Source: Sphingobium sp.
GTDB taxonomy: Bacteria; Pseudomonadota; Alphaproteobacteria; Sphingomonadales; Sphingomonadaceae
Direction: 5' to 3'
Assembly: GCA_030148625.1 (NCBI GenBank)
Contig: JASBTC010000462.1
Coordinates: forward strand, 1-7,573
Length of the DNA stretch: 7,573 nt
Of this stretch, positions 1 through 6,094 are shown piece after piece. The translations under genes and the position numbers were made by a program. The first letter of the stretch is position 1. Each line of letters opens with the position of its first letter. A model generated the notes under the pieces. It saw only the letters and a list, made by a program, of their open reading frames with translations, was not told the DNA's origin and made no database searches.

Positions 1-73
1 CCGATCCGGTCTTCTTCCCCATGGACATGGGAATCTCACCGTGCGGCCCCTTGGTCCACATCGCATTCGTCAT
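1..73 (-). CDS. N-terminal fragment of a small protein, probably YnbE-like lipoprotein (runs off the window)
   Basis: A minus-strand reading frame opens with an ATG at 71-73 that overlaps the ydbH stop codon (ATGA) and stays open to the left edge, giving 24 codons that begin MTNAMWTKGPHGEIPMSMGK. The identity rests on context: in many Proteobacteria ydbH is followed directly by ynbE, a short outer-membrane lipoprotein that pairs with YdbH to bridge the periplasm, and then by ydbL. The lipobox cysteine would lie outside the window, so it cannot be confirmed. The start is uncertain. In-frame ATGs also occur at 59-61, 26-28 and 20-22. The one at 26-28 has a GGTGAG about 6 bases upstream and would give a short basic n-region (MSMGKK) more typical of a lipoprotein signal peptide. 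The ATG at 71-73 has no clear Shine-Dalgarno sequence but could be reached by translational coupling. Confidence 0.55.
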   Translation of the reverse strand, partial: MTNAMWTKGPHGEIPMSMGKKTGS

Positions 74-3000
74 GGCTTATCATCGCTTTCAGGAGGCTGA
101 ACAGTGGTGGGCGTGCCGGTGGCCGGTGGGGCGGGCTGAACCGGCGCGGGCTGGGTGCGCGCCTTTTGCGCGTCGATCAATGCCGGCAGGTTCTGCTCGA
201 TCAGCAGGCTCGGATCATAAAGCGAGCGCGCCGAGAAGAGCAGCTGGCGGAAAGGGGCGCGGATGGTGACGTTGAAGCGGATCGGCAGCGCCGCGATCTT
301 GCGGGTGATGAAATTCTGCTTGGCGCCTTCGCCCTGGCCGAGCCCGGCGAATCGCACCTGGGTGACCATCTCGCCGTCGAGATCGCCGTTGAGGATCACT
401 TCGAGCGACCGGTAGCGCACCGAACGCAGCGCCTGGAACGCGATATTGCCCCAATTGCCCAGATCTTCCTGGGTGAGCTGGCCGACATAAGCGAGCGATC
501 CGCCGCCTTCGCGCACCGTGAGATGTCCGTCGACGACCCGGCCGCCATTTTCGTCGAAGACGATCGGCAGCACGCCATCGAAAATGCCCGTGGCATTGAT
601 GTTCTCGAAATCGAAGCCCTGCAGGAAAGCCGCCGCGTCCATTCCGCTGACACGGAAGGTGAGATAGCGGGGCTTCGCCGCACCCAGATCGAGTATCGTC
701 GGCTCCAGCGTCAGCCGGCCGGTCGCGAAAGGCCATTCACCGCCTTCGATCGCCACCCGTTGGCCGGGAAGCAATTGATAGCGCAATATGCCGTTGGTCA
801 CCGGCAGGCCGGGATTGACCTCTCCGATCGTCGCCACTTGGCCAGGCGCGGTCTGCAGGCCGAGCAGATCGGTAAAGCGGATCTCGCCGCTGAGATTCGT
901 GACGGGACCGAAGGCGGCCGCCAGATTGGCGCCTGCCGTGCGGAAAATGCCGTCGCTCGTGACGCCTTCCGGCGTCCAGCGGATTTCGCCGCGGCCGCTG
1001 ACCAAAGCCTCGACATTGGCGACGACGCCGAACGCCAGATGCGTCAGCGCATCGGGCTGGAGCGTCTTGCCGAAACGCAATTCGGCGACATCGAGGACGG
1101 CCCGGCCGGTTCCGGCCGAAAGGTCGTGCGCGATATCGACGCTGGTCACCGGGACTTGCCCGGCGGGCTCGCGCAATATGCCCTGGGCGCCGATCTTCCC
1201 GTCAATCAGGCTGAGCTTGAAATTGTCCGAAATCAGCGGGTTGAAGCGGGCTTCCGAGGCGGCGTCGGCAAGCTTCAGCGCGCCGCCAAGATGAAGCGCG
1301 CCATTGGCGAATTGCCAGTCGCCGGCGGCGTCCGACACGATCAGCGGGACGTTACCGATCTGGCCGCCCAGCCGCTCGAACCGGCCGCTGCCGCCGGCCG
1401 CACCGAATCGGCCGTCGAGTACACCGATGTCGAGCCGGCTCACCCGGTCGGGCGCGCCCATCAGGATCGCCACGCCCTGCGCGCCGAGTGCGCCGTCCCT
1501 GAGCGCGAAACGCGCATCGTCGGCGGCGATCGCGATCGGGCTGCCGCCCAGCCGGCCGGTGAGCCGCGGCGCCGCGATCCGGGCGCCTCCGGTCATCGAG
1601 CCGGCCGCCGTGCGCGCCAGCAATGCCGGCCCGTCGAGTGGGCAGAGCGTCAGCCGCGTGGCGTCGAGCGTCAGTCCCGCCGCGCTCAGCGATGTGAAAC
1701 TCAAGGGCGCACAGCCCGGATTGAGCGCGAAGCCGCCGCGCGCATCGATCCGCCCGGCAAGCGGCAGGGTGAGTCCGGCCACGCGCCCGTCGGCGAGCGG
1801 GCCGTCGAGCGTGATGCGGGTCGCGAATCGCGTTCCGCCGGACGGATCGGCGGTGAAATCGATCCTGGCCAGCGCAAGTCGTGCACCGCCCGCAGCAAAG
1901 GGCGCGATCGCGGCATTTCCCCGGATCGGCGCACCCGGCGTCGCCTGCGCAAGATCGACGGTCATATCGGGAAATCCGCCGCCCGTCAGGCTCAACCGGC
2001 CGTTGATCTGCGGGATGCCGGCCGGCCAGCCGATCTTCGCACCACCCGCCATGGCGAGCCGGGCGCCGCTGCGGCTGGTGGCATCAATCGCATTGAGCTG
2101 GAGCGATCCGGCCTGACCGAGCTGGGCGACGGTGAAGTCTCCGGACAGCGCCATGCCGGCACCGGCACGCCGGGCGGCATCGGCCAGCGCGGCGGCGAGC
2201 GGTGCGACGGGCGTGCCCGCTGCCGCCTTGCCGAATGATGCCAGCCGCGCCAGCGTCGGCCGGTCGAGCGCGGCATCCGCCAGTGCCGCCTTGCCGCCCA
2301 GCGCGATCTGGAAACCGCGTGGCGTGCCGCCGATGCGATATGCGCCGTCGAGCGACAATCCCCGTCCTGAGCCGCCGGCTATGGCGAGCGCCTGTGCCGT
2401 GATTCGTGCGGTGCCGCCGGTGCGCGCGCGGCCGCCGTCGAAACCGATCGTACCGCTGAGACCGTCCAGGCGATTGGCGCCCAGCGTGGCGCGGGGCAAT
2501 GCCAGTCGCATCGACCCCTTCCAGCGATTGAGCGCGTCGTTGAGCATTGCATCGACCTGGGCCTGCGGCCCGGTCAGCGCGAGCGCGGCGTCGGGGCAGG
2601 CAAGGCTGGTGGCGCGCACCGGCCCCGATATGCGCGGCGCCTTCCTGGCCACCGACAGGTCGAGCCAGGCGGTCGCGCCCTTGAGCGGGCAGCCGCCGAT
2701 CGTCAGCGATGGCGCGACCGCCGCCAGCTTGCCACGGAATCCGTCGGTCAGATTGCCGCGTCCGTCGAGCTTCAGGCCGACCGGCCCATTGGGCATGTCG
2801 AGCCGCATCCGCGCGTCGTTCAGATCGAGATCGAGGTCGGGCAGGGCAAAGGGTTGTCCCGACGGCGCGGGCAGCAGCCGATCGACGCTGCCGAACGAGA
2901 CGGTGCCGTCGACCAGCCGCCCGCGCAGCTTCACGCCGCCTGCACGCACGCCGGTCACGGTCGGGCCGTTCGTGCGGATCGCCATCAGTATCTCGGCCCA

Positions 3001-3267
3001 GTCGGCGGTCAGATCGGGGCGGGCGGGATCGCCGATGCTGATCTTTTCGAGTCGCTGGGTGCGCAGGCCGATCTGCGCGATCTCGTAGCGCGCGGAAACG
3101 CCGCGCTTTTCGAGCGCATCGGCGACGAAGCTGTCGGCGATCGGCTTGCGCTGGATCCATGCCAGCGCGAGTGCGGCGAGCAGGATCGCGCCGAGCGCGA
3201 GCGCGATGCGCCGCGCTCGCCGACTCCTCGGCACCTCCGCTGCTGCGCGTTCCTCGCCTTCGTTCAC
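70..3267 (-). CDS. ydbH: YdbH family AsmA-like intermembrane lipid transport protein
   Basis: A large envelope protein of about 1065 residues, longer than E. coli YdbH (about 880). A basic stretch (SRRARR, about 15-20) precedes one hydrophobic segment (about 21-38), which should anchor it in the inner membrane. The rest is a repetitive, Gly/Ala/Leu-rich, beta-type sequence as in AsmA-like proteins and would lie in the periplasm. The family's conserved C-terminal region is recognisable around GVLPIVFDENGG (about 898-909) followed by a glycine-rich stretch ending in SLAYVG. The last 30 or so residues are a Pro/Gln/Thr-rich tail. In E. coli, YdbH acts redundantly with TamB and YhdP in moving phospholipids to the outer membrane and works with YnbE, whose likely gene overlaps this stop codon. 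The start is uncertain. The frame is open to a TTG at 3324 and has an ATG at 3306, but that ATG has GGAG directly abutting it. I chose the GTG at 3267, which has AGGTGG 4 bases upstream. Confidence 0.88.
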   Translation of the reverse strand: MNEGEERAAAEVPRSRRARRIALALGAILLAALALAWIQRKPIADSFVADALEKRGVSARYEIAQIGLRTQRLEKISIGDPARPDLTADWAEILMAIRTNGPTVTGVRAGGVKLRGRLVDGTVSFGSVDRLLPAPSGQPFALPDLDLDLNDARMRLDMPNGPVGLKLDGRGNLTDGFRGKLAAVAPSLTIGGCPLKGATAWLDLSVARKAPRISGPVRATSLACPDAALALTGPQAQVDAMLNDALNRWKGSMRLALPRATLGANRLDGLSGTIGFDGGRARTGGTARITAQALAIAGGSGRGLSLDGAYRIGGTPRGFQIALGGKAALADAALDRPTLARLASFGKAAAGTPVAPLAAALADAARRAGAGMALSGDFTVAQLGQAGSLQLNAIDATSRSGARLAMAGGAKIGWPAGIPQINGRLSLTGGGFPDMTVDLAQATPGAPIRGNAAIAPFAAGGARLALARIDFTADPSGGTRFATRITLDGPLADGRVAGLTLPLAGRIDARGGFALNPGCAPLSFTSLSAAGLTLDATRLTLCPLDGPALLARTAAGSMTGGARIAAPRLTGRLGGSPIAIAADDARFALRDGALGAQGVAILMGAPDRVSRLDIGVLDGRFGAAGGSGRFERLGGQIGNVPLIVSDAAGDWQFANGALHLGGALKLADAASEARFNPLISDNFKLSLIDGKIGAQGILREPAGQVPVTSVDIAHDLSAGTGRAVLDVAELRFGKTLQPDALTHLAFGVVANVEALVSGRGEIRWTPEGVTSDGIFRTAGANLAAAFGPVTNLSGEIRFTDLLGLQTAPGQVATIGEVNPGLPVTNGILRYQLLPGQRVAIEGGEWPFATGRLTLEPTILDLGAAKPRYLTFRVSGMDAAAFLQGFDFENINATGIFDGVLPIVFDENGGRVVDGHLTVREGGGSLAYVGQLTQEDLGNWGNIAFQALRSVRYRSLEVILNGDLDGEMVTQVRFAGLGQGEGAKQNFITRKIAALPIRFNVTIRAPFRQLLFSARSLYDPSLLIEQNLPALIDAQKARTQPAPVQPAPPATGTPTTVQPPESDDKP

Positions 3268-3271
3268 CCGG

Positions 3272-3277
3272 CCACCT
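3272..3277 (-). promoter_or_regulatory. Shine-Dalgarno sequence favouring the GTG start of ydbH
   Basis: Read on the minus strand this is AGGTGG, four bases ahead of the GTG at 3265-3267. The spacing is a little short. The upstream alternatives are worse: the ATG at 3304-3306 has GGAG with no spacer, and the TTG at 3322-3324 has no purine-rich stretch. It therefore favours, but does not prove, the GTG start. Confidence 0.4.
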
Positions 3278-3317
3278 GCCCCGTCGATCCCGTCATAACG
3301 CGCCATCTCCAGAATAG

Positions 3318-3345
3318 GCCGCAATCGCCATCGCGCAATTGCGGC
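3318..3345. repeat. Perfect 8-bp inverted repeat in the ydbH-radC divergent intergenic region
   Basis: GCCGCAAT (3318-3325) and ATTGCGGC (3338-3345) are exact reverse complements separated by 12 bases. The right arm also overlaps a 10-bp palindrome, CGCAATTGCG (3334-3343). The pair lies between the two divergent genes, where promoters for both must be, so an operator or a transcript hairpin is possible. No known binding consensus is recognised, and in GC-rich DNA short inverted repeats arise by chance. Confidence 0.35.
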
Positions 3346-3374
3346 GACGCGTATCGACGGATAGCTTGGGAAAG

Positions 3375-4064
3375 ATGAGCGACGGTGGAACGGATCATGG
3401 CGGGGTGGGGCATCGCGCGCGGTTGCGCAAGCGGTTGCTGGAGGGCGGTGGCGAAGCTTTGCTCGATCATGAGATCGTCGAATATCTGCTGGCGACGGCG
3501 ATTCCGCGCCGCGACACCAAGCCGCTCGCCAAAAGATTGATCGCCGAATTTGGCGGCATGGGCGGGTTGTTCGCCGCCGATGCGGAGGCGCTGTCGCGCG
3601 TCGATGGCGTGGGCGAGGGGGCTGTTGCCGCGATCAAGATCGTCCAGGCTGCGGCGGTCCGGCTGCTGCGCGCCGAGATCGTCGATCGCCCGGTGCTGGG
3701 CAGCTGGCAGGCACTGCTCGATTATCTGCGCGCCGATATGGCGCATGCGATGATCGAGCGGGTGCGCGTGCTGCATCTCAACAGCAAGAATCACCTGATC
3801 CGCGACGAACTGATGAGCGAGGGGTCGATCAACGAGGCCGCGATCCATGTCCGCGAAGTCATCCGCCGTGCGATCGATCTGGGCTCGGCCGCGATCATCC
3901 TGGTCCATAACCATCCCAGCGGCGATCCGTCGCCCAGCCGTCAGGACATCGCACTGACGCGCGAGATCGTCGAGGCGGGGCGCGGACTCGGCATCGCGGT
4001 GCACGATCATGTCATCGTCGGCACGCAGGGTCATGCCAGCCTGCGTGCGCTGGGGCTGATGTGA
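3375..4064 (+). CDS. radC: RadC family protein (UPF0758, JAB/MPN domain)
   Basis: A complete 229-residue RadC-family protein, the usual length for the family. The N-terminal part begins with the typical GHRARLRKRLLEGG stretch (about 12-25) and contains a helix-hairpin-helix element (SRVDGVGEGAVAAIK, about 74-88). The C-terminal part is a JAB1/MPN-like domain with the metal-binding signature HNHPSGDPSPSRQD (178-191), including H178, H180 and D191; upstream glutamates in MSEGSINEA (about 147-155) could supply the fourth ligand. The name comes from a presumed role in DNA repair. That role was withdrawn for E. coli radC, and some members are linked to DNA uptake or mobile elements, so the true activity is unknown. 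The ATG at 3375 is preceded by GGGAAAG. The open frame extends back to 3339, but the family N-terminus fits 3375. Its stop codon overlaps the next gene. Confidence 0.93.
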   Translation: MSDGGTDHGGVGHRARLRKRLLEGGGEALLDHEIVEYLLATAIPRRDTKPLAKRLIAEFGGMGGLFAADAEALSRVDGVGEGAVAAIKIVQAAAVRLLRAEIVDRPVLGSWQALLDYLRADMAHAMIERVRVLHLNSKNHLIRDELMSEGSINEAAIHVREVIRRAIDLGSAAIILVHNHPSGDPSPSRQDIALTREIVEAGRGLGIAVHDHVIVGTQGHASLRALGLM

Positions 4065-4651
4065 ATCGCCGCGATCTTCTGATCGGCCTGGGCGCGGCCC
4101 TGGCCCTTCCTGCCCGGGCCCAAGGCCCGGCGCGGACCGCCACCCAGTTGATTGCCGGGGCGCGGCGGCAGGTCGGCGTCACGCTGCATTATGATCCGGC
4201 CTATACGACATTGGCCTTTCCGGGCGGCGATGTGCCCCGCGCCAAGGGCGTCTGCACCGACGTGATCGTCCGCGCCTATCGTGACGCTTTTGCGCTCGAC
4301 CTTCAGGCGCTGGTCAACGCGGATATGCGTGCGGCCTTCGCGGCCTATCCCAAAATCTGGGGGCTGCGCGGGCCGGATCGCAGCATCGATCACCGCCGGG
4401 TGCCCAATCTGCGGACATGGCTGGCGCGAAAGGGCGCCGCGCTGCCGGTGCCGCGCGATCCCGCCGGATGGCGGCCGGGCGACATCTTCACCAGCCTGAT
4501 CGACGGGCGCCTGCCGCATATCGGACTGGTCTCCGACCGCCGCGGATCGCGCGGATGGCTGGTCGTCCACAATATCGGCCGCGGCGCACGTGAGGAGGAT
4601 GCGTTGTTCGATCATGCGATCACCGGGCGATATCGCTGGGCGATCGCATAA
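4061..4651 (+). CDS. DUF1287 domain-containing exported protein (YijF-like)
   Basis: A 196-residue protein of the DUF1287 family (E. coli YijF). Residues 1-20 form a signal peptide ending ALPARA before Q21. It begins NRRDLLIG, close to a twin-arginine motif, so Tat export is plausible. The conserved family blocks are present: GVCTDVIVRAYR (63-74) with C65, DHRRVPNL (110-117), WRPGDI (137-142), PHIGLVSD (152-159) with H153, and VVHNIGRG (168-175) with H170. The Cys plus His pattern resembles NlpC/P60-type cysteine hydrolases, which suggests but does not prove a cell-wall or amide hydrolase. The biochemical function of DUF1287 is not established. The GTG start at 4061 lies inside the radC stop region (ATGTGA, overlap of 4 bases), so it is probably translated by coupling from radC. 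Confidence 0.9.
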   Translation: MNRRDLLIGLGAALALPARAQGPARTATQLIAGARRQVGVTLHYDPAYTTLAFPGGDVPRAKGVCTDVIVRAYRDAFALDLQALVNADMRAAFAAYPKIWGLRGPDRSIDHRRVPNLRTWLARKGAALPVPRDPAGWRPGDIFTSLIDGRLPHIGLVSDRRGSRGWLVVHNIGRGAREEDALFDHAITGRYRWAIA

Positions 4652-4718
4652 GAGAATCCTCCCTGCGCGCAGGCGCTTCAAAAGGGCCGAGTCCGCTGAC
4701 CCGGCATCTCCTCGTGGA

Positions 4719-4883
4719 TCATTGCTGCGGCTGTGCTGCGTAGCGATCGGCCATGGCACTGATCATCTCGGCCATTGTCTCGCGCAGTTCGATCGGCTCG
4801 AGCACTTCGGCTTCGTTGCCGAGCCGCAATAACTCGCTTGCGGTATGCCATGGTGTCTTTCCCATCGGAATGACGGCGGCTCA
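4719..4883 (-). pseudogene. Remnant of a WYL-domain (YafY-type) transcription regulator, C-terminal end only
   Basis: On the minus strand, between an in-frame TGA at 4881-4883 and the stop at 4719-4721, the frame reads AAVIP followed by MGKTPWHTASELLRLGNEAE and VLEPIELRETMAEMISAMAD, then RYAAQPQQ. This resembles the last 50 or so residues of WYL-domain regulators of the YafY type, where a Trp-containing helix is followed by a (L/F)G-x-EAEVLEP-x-ELR segment and a final amphipathic helix ending in M-A-x-RY. A complete protein would carry an N-terminal helix-turn-helix and the rest of the WYL domain (about 220-320 residues in all). None of that is present: the terminator of the EF-hand gene begins 3 bases upstream. 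I read it as a gene relic. An ATG at 4863-4865 would allow a 48-residue peptide, but it has only weak ribosome-binding sequence upstream and would lack any DNA-binding part. The call rests on pattern recognition. Confidence 0.6.
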
Positions 4884-4886
4884 GAC

Positions 4887-4923
4887 AAAAAAGGGCGGCC
4901 CCCGGTCTGCGGGAGCCGCCCTT
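4887..4923 (-). terminator. Intrinsic terminator of the downstream EF-hand gene
   Basis: Read on the minus strand, AAGGGCGGC (from 4923 to 4915) pairs with GCCGCCCTT (from 4899 to 4891) as a 9-bp stem. A further CCCG/CGGG stem of 4 bp lies inside it after one mismatch, and six T (4892 to 4887) follow. It lies 21 bases beyond the EF-hand stop codon at 4945, the right place and orientation. On the plus strand only CTTCTT follows the hairpin, so termination in that direction would be weak. Confidence 0.9.
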
Positions 4924-4944
4924 CTTATCCAGTCAGGCCTGAAA

Positions 4945-5382
4945 TCAGCCCTGGAGGAATGTGGTCAGCTCGCCCTTGCTGACGGTCTTGCTCTTGTCGG
5001 TGTCGGCCTGGGCAAAGGCGGCTTCGGTCCAGGCGGCGGTGTCGGCGCTTGCCGACGGCGCATTGGGCTGGGCCGCGCGCAGCTTGGTCATCCAGGCCGC
5101 GAATTCTTCCTTGCTCAGCTCGCCATTCTTGTCGGCGTCGAAGGCGGGGAAGTCGGTGTCGACGACGGCGGCGACCGTCGTGGGCGTATTGGCGGGAGCT
5201 GCCTGAGCCGGGGCCGGGCTGGTCGTGGTGCTCGGCGTTGCCGCCTCGGGTGCCGTCTGGGCCTCGGCCGGGGGCTGGGTCGCCGTGCTTTCGGTCGCAG
5301 GTTCCTGAGGGGGCTGGGTTTCCTGCGCGAACGCAGGGGCAGTCAGCGCAAAGGCGCTTACGAGCATGATGTTGCGTATCAT
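4945..5382 (-). CDS. Exported EF-hand calcium-binding protein (145 residues)
   Basis: A small secreted or periplasmic protein. Residues 1-19 are a Sec-type signal peptide ending APAFA before QE. A low-complexity Pro/Ala/Thr/Gln-rich linker follows (about 20-70), then two EF-hands. Loop 1 is D82-A-D84-K-N86-G87-E-L-S-K-E-E93, canonical at positions 1, 3, 5, 6, 8 and 12. Loop 2 is D127-T-D129-K-S131-K-T-V-S-K-G-E138, which keeps the acidic ligands but has Lys instead of Gly at position 6. Calcium binding is therefore likely at least at loop 1; the biological role is unknown. The ATG at 5382 has an ideal AGGAG 6 bases upstream (5389-5393). The gene ends in a strong terminator. A paralogue lies 156 bases upstream in the same direction, so the two could share a transcript. 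Confidence 0.88.
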   Translation of the reverse strand: MIRNIMLVSAFALTAPAFAQETQPPQEPATESTATQPPAEAQTAPEAATPSTTTSPAPAQAAPANTPTTVAAVVDTDFPAFDADKNGELSKEEFAAWMTKLRAAQPNAPSASADTAAWTEAAFAQADTDKSKTVSKGELTTFLQG

Positions 5383-5538
5383 TGCATTCTCCTAAATCGA
5401 ATATGTCGGCAGCGGAACGATCAAGGGAAATCGCGGGTTTCCGCCACTGGATATATAACCTTCGGCAAGGGGCGTGGTTTCGCGCGGCTCAACGCTTCAT
5501 CGTCGCATGGGGGCGAGTCGGGGGTGATCCGTTCGGAT

Positions 5539-5901
5539 TCAGCGGCCTGTGGAGACCGGGCGCCGCACTTTTTTCTGCAGGAATGTGGTCAGTTCTTCCG
5601 GTGTCACCTTCGCATCGACATTGGCGTCGGCCTGTAGAAAGGCACCGTCCGCCCAGGCCTTCACCTTGGCCGGGTCTTCGGTCTTGCCGGCCTTGGCGCG
5701 CAGGGCGGTCAGCCAGGTGGCGAATTCGGCTTCGCTCAAATGGCCCTTGCCGCCATGGTCATATTTGGGCCAGTCGGCCGCGACCGCTGCGGCGATCTGC
5801 GACGCCGGGCTGGTGTCGGGCGCGCTCGCCGGCGGCGTCTCCTGCGCAAATGCCGGCACCGCGACCAGAATGCCGCCAAGGGCGATGAGATGACGGATCA
5901 T
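5539..5901 (-). CDS. Exported EF-hand protein, paralogue of its neighbour, with a degenerate first loop (120 residues)
   Basis: A 120-residue protein with a signal peptide at 1-19 (ending VPAFA before QE), a short Pro/Ser/Ala linker, and two EF-hand units. Loop 1, D48-H-G50-G-K52-G53-H-L55-S-E-A-E59, keeps the first Asp, the Gly and the terminal Glu but has Gly and Lys where ligands at positions 3 and 5 belong, so it probably binds calcium poorly. Loop 2, D92-A-N94-V-D96-A-K-V99-T-P-E-E103, retains ligands at 1, 3, 5 and 12. The segments EFATWLTALRAK and ELTTFLQ closely match EFAAWMTKLRAA and ELTTFLQ in the neighbouring protein, and the DNA shares AGGAATGTGGTCAG (5579-5592 and 4955-4968 on the plus strand), indicating tandem duplication. 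The frame is open upstream to 6096, but the signal peptide and a GGAG 7 bases upstream fix the start at 5901. Confidence 0.87.
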   Translation of the reverse strand: MIRHLIALGGILVAVPAFAQETPPASAPDTSPASQIAAAVAADWPKYDHGGKGHLSEAEFATWLTALRAKAGKTEDPAKVKAWADGAFLQADANVDAKVTPEELTTFLQKKVRRPVSTGR

Positions 5902-5908
5902 GATAGGG

Positions 5909-5912
5909 CTCC
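5909..5912 (-). promoter_or_regulatory. Shine-Dalgarno sequence that fixes the start of the second EF-hand gene
   Basis: GGAG on the minus strand lies 7 bases ahead of the ATG at 5899-5901. This start puts the signal peptide at the N-terminus. The longer open frame (to 6096) would add 65 residues of Arg/Ser-rich sequence with no family resemblance and would run into the purB start. Confidence 0.6.
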
Positions 5913-6009
5913 AAATATGTCTTGGGGCGCGGCGCGCGGATCGGGGATATCCACGCGCCGCAGATCCTGACTGCCGCGTCGCGGCGGAAAAGACCAGCAT
6001 ATGGCTCGA

Positions 6010-6038
6010 TTGATGCCGCGTCCGGCCCCTGCTATCGC
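6010..6038 (+). promoter_or_regulatory. Candidate sigma-70-like promoter for purB
   Basis: TTGATG (6010-6015) and TATCGC (6033-6038) are separated by 17 bases and lie about 57 bases ahead of the purB start. The -35 box is reasonable for alphaproteobacteria and the -10 box is weak (TAT only). No better pair is evident in the 5902-6094 gap. The gap must also hold the promoter of the EF-hand gene on the other strand, for which I see no convincing boxes. Confidence 0.3.
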
Positions 6039-6057
6039 CCGCCCCGTCCATAACCGT

Positions 6058-6076
6058 GCCCCAAATGCGATGGGGC
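6058..6076 (+). other. Small hairpin in the purB leader
   Basis: GCCCCA (6058-6063) and TGGGGC (6071-6076) form a perfect 6-bp stem with a 7-base loop, ending 18 bases before the purB ATG and just upstream of its AAGG ribosome-binding sequence. No T-run follows, so it is not a terminator. It may influence translation, or may be chance in GC-rich DNA. Confidence 0.3.
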
Positions 6077-6094
6077 GAAATCCGAAGGTCAGCC

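Noticed and set aside
166..2238. A 690-codon open frame on the plus strand opposite ydbH
   Set aside because: It is rich in Arg, Gly and Glu with no recognisable domain and lies wholly opposite the ydbH frame, whose protein has an N-terminal anchor and a recognisable conserved C-terminus. Long antisense frames are expected in GC-rich DNA.
2084..3160. A 358-codon minus-strand frame inside ydbH in another phase
   Set aside because: It is an extremely Arg-rich out-of-phase translation of the ydbH coding sequence, with no ribosome-binding site of its own.
4662..4673. The 12-bp palindrome CCTGCGCGCAGG just after the DUF1287 stop, as a terminator
   Set aside because: Its self-complementarity leaves almost no loop and no T-run follows, so it does not qualify as an intrinsic terminator.
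5412..5444. GCGGAA/TTCCGC and GGAAA/TTTCC pairings as a terminator for the upstream EF-hand gene
   Set aside because: The stems are only 5-6 bp, mutually overlapping, and no T-run follows on the minus strand. The two EF-hand genes may simply share the strong terminator at 4887-4923.
5449..5460. GGTTATATATCC on the minus strand as a -10 box for the downstream EF-hand gene
   Set aside because: It is AT-rich in a GC-rich context and well placed, but no acceptable -35 box lies 16-18 bases upstream, so a promoter call is not supported.
4753..5637. A 294-codon plus-strand frame crossing the terminator and both EF-hand genes
   Set aside because: It is glycine/arginine-rich antisense sequence, runs across a strong terminator hairpin, and conflicts with two genes that have signal peptides, EF-hand loops and good ribosome-binding sites.
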